Below the pieces are notes generated by a model. It worked only from the letters and a program-made list of their open reading frames with translations, was not told the DNA's origin and made no database searches. DNA of 8,022 nt. Origin: Flaviramulus sp. Lineage in GTDB: Bacteria; Bacteroidota; Bacteroidia; Flavobacteriales; Flavobacteriaceae. Where the stretch lies: positions 1 to 8,022 of the forward strand of contig JALRJA010000095.1 of NCBI GenBank assembly GCA_023255235.1. Direction: 5' to 3'. Of the stretch, positions 1-6,873 are shown piece by piece. Every line of letters begins with the position of its first letter. Position 1 is the stretch's first letter. The translations under genes and the position numbers were made by a program.

Positions 1-868
1 CCCAATTTTTGAAAAATTAGATTTAAAAGAGAAGGCACATGTTGAAGCGTTCTTTAAAAAACATAATAATATTAAAGGTATTATACATTTTGCAGCAAGT
101 AAAGCTGTTGGAGAGAGTGTTCAAGAACCTTTATTGTATTATGAGGATAATTTAGCAACTTTAGTTTATATATTAAAGGAATTAAAAAAACTGCCACAAG
201 CAAATTTTATCTTTAGTTCCTCTTGTACAGTTTATGGGCAAGCAGACGAGTTGCCAATTACAGAAAATGCACCAGTAAAAAAAGCCGAATCACCTTATGG
301 CAATACCAAGCAAATAGGTGAAGAGATAATAAAAGACACTTGTAATGTTGCTGCAAATTTGAAAGCCATAGCATTGCGTTATTTTAATCCTATTGGAGCT
401 CATGAAACTGCTCATATAGGTGAATTACCTATAGGAGTACCTCAAAATTTAGTACCATTTATTACACAAACAGGTATAGGTTTACGTGATCAGTTATCGG
501 TATTTGGTAATGATTACCCAACACCAGATGGAACATGTATTCGTGATTATATTCATGTTGTAGATTTGGCAAAAGCTCATGTAGTAGCTTTAGAGCGTTT
601 ATTAAAAAATAAAAATAAATTAAACTACGAAACATTTAATTTAGGAACAGGAACAGGCAGTTCTGTACTTGAGGTTGTTGAAGCTTTTGAGCGTGTTTCA
701 GGAAAAAAATTACATTATAAAATTGTAAACAGAAGAGAAGGCGATGTAATTTCAGCATTTGCAGATACTAAAAAAGCTAATGAAGAATTAGGTTGGAAAA
801 CAACATTATCTTTAGATGATGCCTTGCTTTCTGCTTGGAAATGGGAACAAAAAATTCGAGCAAAATAA
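1..868 (+). CDS. galE: UDP-glucose 4-epimerase, 5' end missing (partial)
   Basis: NAD-dependent cytoplasmic epimerase interconverting UDP-glucose and UDP-galactose (Leloir pathway; also supplies UDP-galactose for surface glycans). The open frame runs from base 2 without an initiator, so the true start lies upstream. The 288 visible residues against about 340 for the family mean that roughly 50 N-terminal residues, including the GxxGxxG NAD-binding loop, are outside the window. Visible family landmarks are HFAASKAVGES near visible residues 29-39, the SSSCTVYG segment carrying the catalytic Ser, SPYGNTK with the catalytic Tyr-x-x-x-Lys pair, and ALRYFNPIGAH, which contacts the sugar nucleotide. 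The C-terminal half contains RDYIHVVDLA and FNLGTGTGSSVLEV, also typical of GalE. A TTG at 134 is an internal codon, not a start. The 3' end is intact (TAA) and followed by a hairpin terminator. Assignment is firm; related 4-epimerases with other sugar preferences cannot be excluded by eye. Confidence 0.95.
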   Translation, partial: PIFEKLDLKEKAHVEAFFKKHNNIKGIIHFAASKAVGESVQEPLLYYEDNLATLVYILKELKKLPQANFIFSSSCTVYGQADELPITENAPVKKAESPYGNTKQIGEEIIKDTCNVAANLKAIALRYFNPIGAHETAHIGELPIGVPQNLVPFITQTGIGLRDQLSVFGNDYPTPDGTCIRDYIHVVDLAKAHVVALERLLKNKNKLNYETFNLGTGTGSSVLEVVEAFERVSGKKLHYKIVNRREGDVISAFADTKKANEELGWKTTLSLDDALLSAWKWEQKIRAK

Positions 869-986
869 AGCCTGATTATTGAGGTAGCTGTCTTAAAATT
901 AAAAGTCTTTTGACAATAACTTTAATGCTTGATGCTATTGTTTTAAACAATTTTAAATTAGATTCTTTACATACTAAAACAAACTT

Positions 987-1018
987 AAGTACAATAAAAA
1001 ATCTGTTTGTACTTTTTT
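987..1018 (+). terminator. Intrinsic terminator downstream of galE
   Basis: A perfect 8-bp stem, AAGTACAA at 987-994 and TTGTACTT at 1007-1014, encloses a 12-base loop and runs into six T residues (1013-1018). It lies about 120 bases after the galE stop and before the next promoter region, so it should end galE transcription. A weaker ACAATA/TATTGT hairpin followed by T residues lies closer to galE (913-944) and may contribute. Confidence 0.65.
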
Positions 1019-1154
1019 ACTCAAAGCATTCTTTTTTGGTAAAACCTTATCGGAAATTACTTTTTTTTAAATATCTTTAAACAATATTTTAAATGTGATT
1101 TATAACAAATTCATTTAATCTTAGCCCCATTTTTACATATTTAATTAACCTACA

Positions 1155-2693
1155 ATGTGCTATTTTATAAAAATATTTCCACTCATATTTGGGCTGTTGT
1201 TTATACCCAACCAGCCACATAAAACCAATACATTACAATACAAACAAATTGATAGCTTAATAAGAGAAAAGCATATACATAATAGCATGATGCAATTAGA
1301 ATTGCTTGTCTTGTATCAAAATGCTTTGCATTTTAAACCTAAAGATTCTGTTGATATTTTTAAAAAATTAGCTACGCTAAATGCTTTTTTAGAACAACCA
1401 AAAGATGCTATAATATACTCAGAAAAATATATAAAAAACACCTCAGATTTTTCAATTTTAAACGATGTAGCTTATAGTAATATAAAAGAACATGAAGCTT
1501 ATAATACACTTATAAACAAATACAAACCTAAAATTAGTTTTCTTAGCTTTTTATTTCTTAGCATTAGTTTATTGGGCTTTTTAGTTGCTATAACAATTTT
1601 ATTTACAAGAAACCATACTAATTATACTGCATGGCATTTAAGCGGATTGGCTTTTATTAGTGCTATATTAATACTAGAATATGTAATTTTTACAACTAGG
1701 CTTATTTATAGATTTCCATATTTTAGTATCATCGGATCTTTTTTTGCATTGTTATACGGTCCGGGATTGTATGGTTATTTTAAAAGCAGAACGAATAATT
1801 TTAAATACAAGAAAAATCAATTGTTTCATTTATTCCCAGCTGTTTTTTTTGTTTTTTATGTAATTGCTTTTTATCCGTTAGATAGTTTAAAAATAAACAA
1901 AGCACTTCTAAATTTTGATAGTTTAGTTTATCTTCAAACGCAAGGTATCTTTATTTGTAAAGTGAGTTTACTTTTTGTTTATGGTTTAATTATAGCAAGC
2001 ATGATACATGGCAAAGTTTTTAAAACAAAGTCTATAATTCTTAAACCTAATAGTATGGAAACTAAAATAGTTTTAATTTACTTTAGTTATGTAGTTTGTT
2101 ATGTGATTTATAGTTTAAATGGCTCTAACTTGTTTATTAAATCGCCAAGCTTTTTCAATCATTTTTACCCTATCACGTTATCTATAATGCTGTTTTATAT
2201 GAGCTATATGGTTTTCAATAAGCCTATTAGTTATGTAAAAGAAAATCAGTTTCTAAAGAAGCGCTTTTTATGTTCTAAATATAAAAACTCTAGTTTAACA
2301 GAATCTTTATCAAATGAACTAAAACATAACTTACTTAAATTATTTACAGAAGAAAAAATTTTTAAGGAAAGCACTATGAGTTTAGAGTTGCTGTCTGCAA
2401 AATTAAACACCTCAAGACATAACACATCACAAATTATTAACGAACATTTTAATATGAGTTTTTTTGAGTTGATAAATTATTACAGAATTAAAGAAGTTCA
2501 AAAAATCTTAGAAAACAACTCTAATTTCAAACTAAAAATTATTGATGTAGCCTATGAAGTAGGATTTAACAACAAGGTTACGTTTAATAAAGCTTTTAAA
2601 AAAGAAACATTACAAACCCCGTCACAATTTGTAAGCATGTTGCAAAAGAGTAGGAGACGTAAAAATTTTCAAAAAGCAGGTAAAATTTTATAG
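1155..2693 (+). CDS. Membrane-embedded AraC-family transcriptional regulator (7 TM segments plus C-terminal HTH)
   Basis: A predicted one-component regulator with sensor and DNA-binding parts in one 512-residue chain. Residues 1-18 are hydrophobic (signal peptide or anchor). Residues 25-125 are hydrophilic and helical, possibly TPR-like and extracytoplasmic. Seven hydrophobic segments follow at about 128-150, 159-180, 188-208, 223-242, 262-284, 303-323 and 336-354. After a basic stretch comes an AraC-type double helix-turn-helix: first HTH about 409-431 (SLELLSAKLNTSRHNTSQII), second about 461-493 with the signature GFNNKVTFNKAFKK and TPSQF. The Gly usual between FKK and TPS is Leu486. The chain ends in a Lys/Arg-rich tail. 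The ATG start has no Shine-Dalgarno, which is normal here. The only -7-like match upstream is weak (AATCTTAG, 1117-1124). The gene stands alone between galE and a convergent operon, so its target is unknown. Membrane placement and family are well supported; the ligand is not known. Confidence 0.85.
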   Translation: MCYFIKIFPLIFGLLFIPNQPHKTNTLQYKQIDSLIREKHIHNSMMQLELLVLYQNALHFKPKDSVDIFKKLATLNAFLEQPKDAIIYSEKYIKNTSDFSILNDVAYSNIKEHEAYNTLINKYKPKISFLSFLFLSISLLGFLVAITILFTRNHTNYTAWHLSGLAFISAILILEYVIFTTRLIYRFPYFSIIGSFFALLYGPGLYGYFKSRTNNFKYKKNQLFHLFPAVFFVFYVIAFYPLDSLKINKALLNFDSLVYLQTQGIFICKVSLLFVYGLIIASMIHGKVFKTKSIILKPNSMETKIVLIYFSYVVCYVIYSLNGSNLFIKSPSFFNHFYPITLSIMLFYMSYMVFNKPISYVKENQFLKKRFLCSKYKNSSLTESLSNELKHNLLKLFTEEKIFKESTMSLELLSAKLNTSRHNTSQIINEHFNMSFFELINYYRIKEVQKILENNSNFKLKIIDVAYEVGFNNKVTFNKAFKKETLQTPSQFVSMLQKSRRRKNFQKAGKIL

Positions 2694-2744
2694 GAGTTTA
2701 CCTTTAATAATATTTGTATGTGTTCTTTTACAAATCAAAAATAT

Positions 2745-2845
2745 GGAAGGCAGTGAAAAACTTTACCCCAGATCTCATAAAATAAATTGATTTTCATTGT
2801 AAAGTAATTTTTTGAATTAGTCACTTAAGAAATTTGCTGTCTTCC
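2745..2845. repeat. Nested inverted repeat in the convergent spacer between the AraC-type gene and lspA
   Basis: The outer arms GGAAGGCAG (2745-2753) and CTGTCTTCC (2837-2845) pair over 9 positions with one G-T wobble. An A-rich left flank and a T6 right flank extend the symmetry imperfectly. Inside lies a perfect 7-bp pair, ACTTTAC (2760-2766) and GTAAAGT (2799-2805), with a 32-base loop. T-rich tails occur on both strands (after 2845 on +, before 2745 on -), so it could act as a long-loop bidirectional terminator for the two converging genes. A degenerate miniature element is an alternative. The pairing is seen directly; the function is inferred. Confidence 0.4.
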
Positions 2846-2891
2846 TTTTTTATTTATAGGCTATATTACAGCTTGATTACTTATGCGTTTG

Positions 2892-2918
2892 AACCAATTC
2901 TAAGACTTGGTTTTTCTT
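2892..2918 (+). terminator. Possible rightward terminator overlapping the lspA 3' end
   Basis: AACCAA (2892-2897) and TTGGTT (2907-2912) form a 6-bp stem with a 9-base loop, followed by TTTCTT. On the + strand this could stop read-through from the AraC-type gene, about 200 bases upstream, before it enters lspA in antisense. The stem is short and the T tail is interrupted, so support is modest. It includes the lspA stop codon (TAG on the - strand, 2902-2900). Confidence 0.35.
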
Positions 2919-3412
2919 ATTTTAAAACTGGTTACAAAAAGTATGATAATACCGGCTGAAACAAAAACATCAGCAATATTAAAAATACCTGTTTTAAAGA
3001 TGCCTCCTAAATCAATAAACAAAAAATCGGTTACAGAACTTCTCACAATTCTATCAAAAACATTAGAAATACCACCACCAATAATGCTAGAAAATGCAAA
3101 AACCGACCAATTATCCAATGTGTTATCTTTATAAACATAACGGATAACAAATGCCAAAACTAAAACGGGTAAAACAAGTAATAATATAATTCTCAAGGGT
3201 TCACCAAGGTTACTTCCCATTCCTAAAAAGGCTCCTTTATTTTCAACATTCATCATAATAAAAGCATTGCCAATTAGTGGTATTCGTTCACTTACTGTAG
3301 TTTCTGTTTGTCCTATAATGTTTGCTCTAACAATTACTTTTGATAATTGATCTATTATAACAGTTACAAAAATTAGTACAGTTATAGCGATATGGCGTTT
3401 TGAAATAGTCAT
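2900..3412 (-). CDS. lspA: Lipoprotein signal peptidase (signal peptidase II)
   Basis: Inner-membrane aspartyl protease that cleaves the signal peptide of prolipoproteins after lipidation of the +1 Cys. The 170 residues match the usual 150-170 and show four hydrophobic segments, about 8-26, 72-91, 103-118 and 142-163. Family landmarks are DQLSK at 21-25, NKGAF at 58-62, GGGISNVFDR at 112-121 with catalytic Asp120, and FNIAD at 144-148 with catalytic Asp148. The second motif reads N-K-G-A-F-L-G, one residue shorter than the classic NxGAAF and unlike the NxGMAFG form I recall for the usual Bacteroidota enzyme, so this may be a second LspA type. The ATG directly abuts the fabD stop (TAAATG), implying translational coupling. 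No ileS or dksA-like neighbour is present. The family assignment is firm; whether it is the genome's main LspA is open. Confidence 0.92.
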   Translation of the reverse strand: MTISKRHIAITVLIFVTVIIDQLSKVIVRANIIGQTETTVSERIPLIGNAFIMMNVENKGAFLGMGSNLGEPLRIILLLVLPVLVLAFVIRYVYKDNTLDNWSVFAFSSIIGGGISNVFDRIVRSSVTDFLFIDLGGIFKTGIFNIADVFVSAGIIILFVTSFKIRKTKS

Positions 3413-4306
3413 TTAATTTACAGAATTTATAGTAGCTGAACTTGTTAAAGCATCTCTATTAATTTTTTTAACGAGACCTTGTAAAACGTTACCCGGACCT
3501 ACTTCAGTAAATAAGGTAGCGCCGTCTGCAATCATTTGCTGGATAGATTGAGTCCATTTTACAGGAGCTGTTAATTGAGATATTAAGTTTGTTTTAATAG
3601 CCATTTGATCTATTACGGCATTTGCAGTTACATTTTGATATATGGGACAAGTTGGTTTACTAAAAGTGGTATTTTCTATGGCGGCTTCTAGTTCTTCTCT
3701 TGCCGGTTCCATAAGTGGTGAGTGAAAAGCACCACCAACAGGCAAAACTAGAGCTCGCCTAGCACCTTGTTCTTTTAGTGCATCACAGGCTTTGTTTATG
3801 GCTTCAATTTCACCAGAAATAACTAACTGCCCTGGGCAGTTATAATTTGCAGCTACAACAACGCCATTAATTGTGGCACATGTTTTTTCAACTACGGCAT
3901 CATCTAATCCTAAAACAGCTGCCATAGTGCTTGGTTGCAGGTCACATGCTTTTTGCATAGCTAAAGCACGTTGCGATACTAATTTTAAACCATCTTCATA
4001 GGTTAAAGTGCCGTTTGCAACTAATGCAGAAAACTCTCCAAGAGAATGCCCAGCAACCATATCGGGTTTAAAATTAGTGCCTAAAGTTTTAGCTAAAATA
4101 ACAGAGTTTAAAAATATAGCTGGTTGTGTGACTTTGGTTTCTTTTAAATCTTCAGCCGAACCTTCAAACATAATTTTTGTGATATTAAAACCTAATATGC
4201 TATTAGCTTGATTAAACAAATCGCGAGCTAAAGGTGAGTTTTCAAATAAATCTAAACCCATTCCTGTAAATTGAGCGCCTTGACCTGGAAAAATATATGC
4301 ATTCAT
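3413..4306 (-). CDS. fabD: Malonyl-CoA:ACP transacylase
   Basis: Cytoplasmic enzyme that moves the malonyl group from malonyl-CoA to acyl carrier protein, providing the extender unit for type II fatty acid synthesis. Length 297 is close to the usual 300-310. Landmarks in order are FPGQGAQ at 6-12 (oxyanion Gln), GHSLGEFSALVANG at 86-99 with nucleophile Ser88, QRALAMQ at 112-118 with Arg113 for the malonyl carboxylate, GGAFHSPLM at 191-199 with catalytic His195, Gln244 in LISQLTAPVKW, and TEVGPGNVL at 267-275. All active-site residues are present, so it should be functional. The ATG at 4306 is preceded by A-rich sequence and a perfect TAnnTTTG element. The stop abuts lspA with no spacer; the upstream FAD-enzyme gene ends 46 bases before it. 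It is not clustered with other fab genes within the window. Confidence 0.97.
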   Translation of the reverse strand: MNAYIFPGQGAQFTGMGLDLFENSPLARDLFNQANSILGFNITKIMFEGSAEDLKETKVTQPAIFLNSVILAKTLGTNFKPDMVAGHSLGEFSALVANGTLTYEDGLKLVSQRALAMQKACDLQPSTMAAVLGLDDAVVEKTCATINGVVVAANYNCPGQLVISGEIEAINKACDALKEQGARRALVLPVGGAFHSPLMEPAREELEAAIENTTFSKPTCPIYQNVTANAVIDQMAIKTNLISQLTAPVKWTQSIQQMIADGATLFTEVGPGNVLQGLVKKINRDALTSSATINSVN

Positions 4307-4329
4307 TTTTATTTATTTTTTATGAATTG

Positions 4330-4337
4330 CAAAAATA
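4330..4337 (-). promoter_or_regulatory. Candidate -7 element for fabD-lspA
   Basis: Read on the - strand, the sequence is TATTTTTG, a perfect match to the Bacteroidota -7 consensus TAnnTTTG. It sits 23 bases ahead of the fabD ATG, giving a leader of about 17 bases, usual for this group. No clear TTTG -33 box lies at the right distance upstream, so this may be a weak internal promoter in addition to read-through from the upstream genes. Confidence 0.4.
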
Positions 4338-4352
4338 GAAATAAAATACCAA

Positions 4353-5912
4353 CTAGTAATCTTTGGTGGCTGCTTCTGCACAACGTTCACCATCCATAGC
4401 TGCCGATACAATTCCGCCTGCATAACCAGCACCTTCACCACAGGGATATAAATTGCTTATTTGAGGATGCTCTAAGGTTTGGGTTCTTGGAATACAAATA
4501 GGGGAAGAGGTTCTAGATTCTACGCCAACTACATTGGCTTCTTTGGTGTAGAAACCAGTCATTTTTTGCCCAAAAAATTCAAACCCTTTTCTTAATCTGC
4601 TTCCAATTAATTTTGGTAAAAGTGAGTGAAGTGGCACCGAATTTAAACCAGGTTGATATGAAGTAGAATTTAAGTCGTTTGATAATTTACCTTCAACAAA
4701 ATCAGTTAAACGTTGAGCTGGTGCTGTTTGGCTTTTTCCGCCTGCTGTAAAAGCTAGTTTTTCTAAATAGGTTTGAAATTCTAAACCCTTTAAAGAACCA
4801 AACTGATCATATTTTACCAAATCTTTTTTAACATCTATAGCAACAACAATGCCCGAATTGGCATATAAATTATTGCGTTTAGATGGCGACATACCATTTA
4901 CTACAACCTCACCGTTTGCTGTTGCAGCAGGAACAATAAAACCGCCAGGGCACATACAAAAAGAATAAACGCCTCTGTGGTTTACCTGCTGCACTAAACT
5001 GTATGATGCAGCTGGGAGTAACTCATCTCGTTTACCACTACAATGGTATTGAATAGAATCGATAATATGTTGCGGATGTTCTACCCGAACACCCATTGCA
5101 AATGATTTGGCTTCTATGGCAATTTGTTTTTTATGAAGTAGGTAAAAAATATCTCTTGCTGAATGCCCAGTTGCAAGAATTACTTTTTCAACAACTACTT
5201 CTTGCTCATTGTTTAATATAATGCTTTTAATAGTATTATGTTTAATAATGAAATTAGTAACTTTAGTTTCAAAATGAATTTCTCCTCCATTTTTTAAAAT
5301 AGTTTCTCTAATATTTTGAACAACTTTAGGAAGCTTATTGGTTCCAATATGCGGGTGAGCATCTATTAATATTTGCTGTGTAGCACCATGAAATACCAGG
5401 TTTTCAAAAATTTTTCTAACATCGCCTCGCTTTAAACTACGGGTGTAAAGTTTGCCGTCACTATAGGTGCCGGCACCACCTTCTCCAAAACAATAATTTG
5501 AGTTTTCATTTACAATATGGTCTTGGTTTATGGCTTTTAAATCTCGTCTTCTGTCTTTTACGTTTTTACCACGTTCCAGTACAATGGGTTTATAACCTAG
5601 TTCTATACAGCGTAAAGCGGCATACATACCGGCTGGTCCAAAACCAATAATATGTATGGGTTTGCCTTTTGTAACATTTTTATAATTGAACACATATTGT
5701 GAATCATTTGGTAGAGGCTCTTTAATATATACTGCCAATTTGTAGTTGAAAACAATAGTAGGTTTTCTCGCATCTATTGATTTTCTCAATATTTTTATGC
5801 CAGTAATTTCTTGATAATTAACAGATAGTATTGATGCCGATTTTTGAATAAGAATATCACTAATTTCTTGTTCTTCTTTAAGCGTAATACGAAGTTGTAA
5901 CTCTTTTACCAT
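4353..5912 (-). CDS. FAD-dependent dehydrogenase of the COG2509 type (function unknown)
   Basis: A flavoprotein whose substrate is not established. From the ATG at 5912 it has 519 residues. Residues 1-75 form a small alpha/beta N-terminal domain. The FAD-binding fold starts with IIGFGPAGMYAA (dinucleotide-binding glycines about 90-95) and Glu113 in VLERG, which should bind the ribose. Next come FGEGGAGTYSDGKLYTR about 142-158, VILATGHSARD about 244-254, SFCMCPGG about 317-324, PAQRLTDFVEGK about 398-409, and the C-terminal FAD motif YPCGEGAGYAGGIVSAAMDG about 489-508. These are hallmarks of the FAD dehydrogenase family COG2509. A GTG at 5924 could add four residues, but the ATG is preferred because the family usually begins with M(V/I)KELQL. 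It follows the DHFR-fusion gene by 34 bases and precedes fabD by 46, so co-transcription is likely. No membrane segment or signal peptide is seen. Confidence 0.88.
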   Translation of the reverse strand: MVKELQLRITLKEEQEISDILIQKSASILSVNYQEITGIKILRKSIDARKPTIVFNYKLAVYIKEPLPNDSQYVFNYKNVTKGKPIHIIGFGPAGMYAALRCIELGYKPIVLERGKNVKDRRRDLKAINQDHIVNENSNYCFGEGGAGTYSDGKLYTRSLKRGDVRKIFENLVFHGATQQILIDAHPHIGTNKLPKVVQNIRETILKNGGEIHFETKVTNFIIKHNTIKSIILNNEQEVVVEKVILATGHSARDIFYLLHKKQIAIEAKSFAMGVRVEHPQHIIDSIQYHCSGKRDELLPAASYSLVQQVNHRGVYSFCMCPGGFIVPAATANGEVVVNGMSPSKRNNLYANSGIVVAIDVKKDLVKYDQFGSLKGLEFQTYLEKLAFTAGGKSQTAPAQRLTDFVEGKLSNDLNSTSYQPGLNSVPLHSLLPKLIGSRLRKGFEFFGQKMTGFYTKEANVVGVESRTSSPICIPRTQTLEHPQISNLYPCGEGAGYAGGIVSAAMDGERCAEAATKDY

Positions 5913-5946
5913 AAGGCGAATCACTAAAATTAAGGAAAGGCGTTGC

Positions 5947-6873
5947 TTAGGTGTTTTTTATATAAGTTAAAAAAGAAAACTCATAGTCATGGTTGGCATC
6001 TTTTTTATGAAATGTATTGCTAATTTCTTTCCATAGGGTTGCATCAATTTCAGGAAAAAAAGTATCTGCTTCAAAATGATGGTGTACGCGTGTTAATTCA
6101 ATCTTATCTGCAAATGTAATAGCTTGTTTATAAATTTCGCCACCACCAATAATAAATGGTTGTGAATCATTTTTTGCAGCATCAATTGCATCATGTAAGT
6201 TGTTAACTACTACAACGCCTTCAGGTACTATATAGTTTTTTTGCCTTGTGATAACAATATGTGTTCGGTTGGGTAATGGTTTGGGAAAACTTTCAAAAGT
6301 TTTGCGTCCCATAATAATATGATGACCATTAGTTAGGTTTTTAAAACGCTTTAAATCATCACTTAAATGCCAAATGAGTTTATTTCCTAAACCTATGGCA
6401 TCATTTTCTGCAGCAGCTACAATAATGGTGAGTTCTGTTTTTTTTATTTTGGGTTTTTTATCGGTTTTTTGGTCTTTATTAACTTTTGTTTCGGTTACAG
6501 CGTGTTCGTTATTTAGTAAGCCCAATTTTAACTTTTCTAGTTGTTCTTGTTGTTTTAAAACGAGTTTATCTAATTGTTTTTTTTCCCAATCTTTACCCAT
6601 AAACTTATGGTTAACAAACACGTTAAAAAAATGAAAAATAAATATAAATAACCAAATAAAAATAGCGTAAACAAACCAATTTACACCAAACGGATTGAAC
6701 TCTTTGCCAATTCCTAAAACGGTATTGGTAATTATTAAAAATACAGAACCAATTAAAAGAGTAACAAAGTGTGTGTACAAACGCTTTTTTTGTTTGATGC
6801 GTTTTTGAGCAGCTTCTATTAATTCTAATTGATCTTTATCTATTGTTGGTATGGTTTTCTTTTTTCCAAACAT
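5947..6873 (-). CDS. folA: Dihydrofolate reductase fused to an N-terminal 2TM membrane domain
   Basis: The C-terminal domain (about 147-308) reduces dihydrofolate to tetrahydrofolate with NADPH. It contains IIVAAAENDAIG (150-161), IWHLSDDLKRFK (167-178) with catalytic Asp173 and Phe177, IMGRKTFES (187-195), LPNRTHIVIT (200-209), IIGGGEIY (241-248) and ELTRVHH (259-265). All the main ligand residues are there. The N-terminal part (1-100) matches the 2TM domain (PF13239 type): an amphipathic lead with KRIKQKK, hydrophobic helices about 34-55 and 65-88, and the HFFNVFVNHKFMGKDW segment. A charged, coiled-coil-like linker (about 94-146, Lys/Gln/Glu-rich) joins the two. With two membrane passes the DHFR domain should face the cytoplasm. 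No ATG, GTG or TTG lies where a separate DHFR would begin (no Met between 92 and 188), so the fusion is real unless there is a sequencing error. Typical DHFR is about 160 residues; this has 308. First gene of a probable four-gene operon. Confidence 0.93.
   Translation of the reverse strand: MFGKKKTIPTIDKDQLELIEAAQKRIKQKKRLYTHFVTLLIGSVFLIITNTVLGIGKEFNPFGVNWFVYAIFIWLFIFIFHFFNVFVNHKFMGKDWEKKQLDKLVLKQQEQLEKLKLGLLNNEHAVTETKVNKDQKTDKKPKIKKTELTIIVAAAENDAIGLGNKLIWHLSDDLKRFKNLTNGHHIIMGRKTFESFPKPLPNRTHIVITRQKNYIVPEGVVVVNNLHDAIDAAKNDSQPFIIGGGEIYKQAITFADKIELTRVHHHFEADTFFPEIDATLWKEISNTFHKKDANHDYEFSFLTYIKNT

Noticed and set aside
134..868. TTG at 134 as the galE start
   Set aside because: The frame is open back to base 2 and encodes conserved GalE residues (HFAASKAVGES) before this codon, so the gene simply enters the window from the left.
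913..944. ACAATA/TATTGT hairpin as a separate galE terminator
   Set aside because: The stem is only 6 AT-rich pairs with a 17-base loop; the hairpin at 987-1018 is much better, so I only mention it there.
1092..1124. Promoter for the AraC-type gene (TGTG and AATCTTAG)
   Set aside because: The -7 match is only four of six fixed positions and the -33 box is poor; not strong enough to list as a feature.
2743..2790. 15-codon open frame starting ATG at 2743
   Set aside because: Very short, no recognisable peptide, and it lies inside the inverted repeat, which explains the sequence better.
2907..3134. Open + strand frame inside lspA
   Set aside because: Entirely antisense to a well-supported gene, with no domain. 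The same applies to + strand frames at 4008-4211 (in fabD) and 6374-6634 (in the DHFR fusion).
5913..5924. GTG at 5924 as the start of the FAD-dependent dehydrogenase
   Set aside because: The ATG four codons later begins MVKELQL, the usual family start; the GTG adds only MIRL. It cannot be fully excluded.
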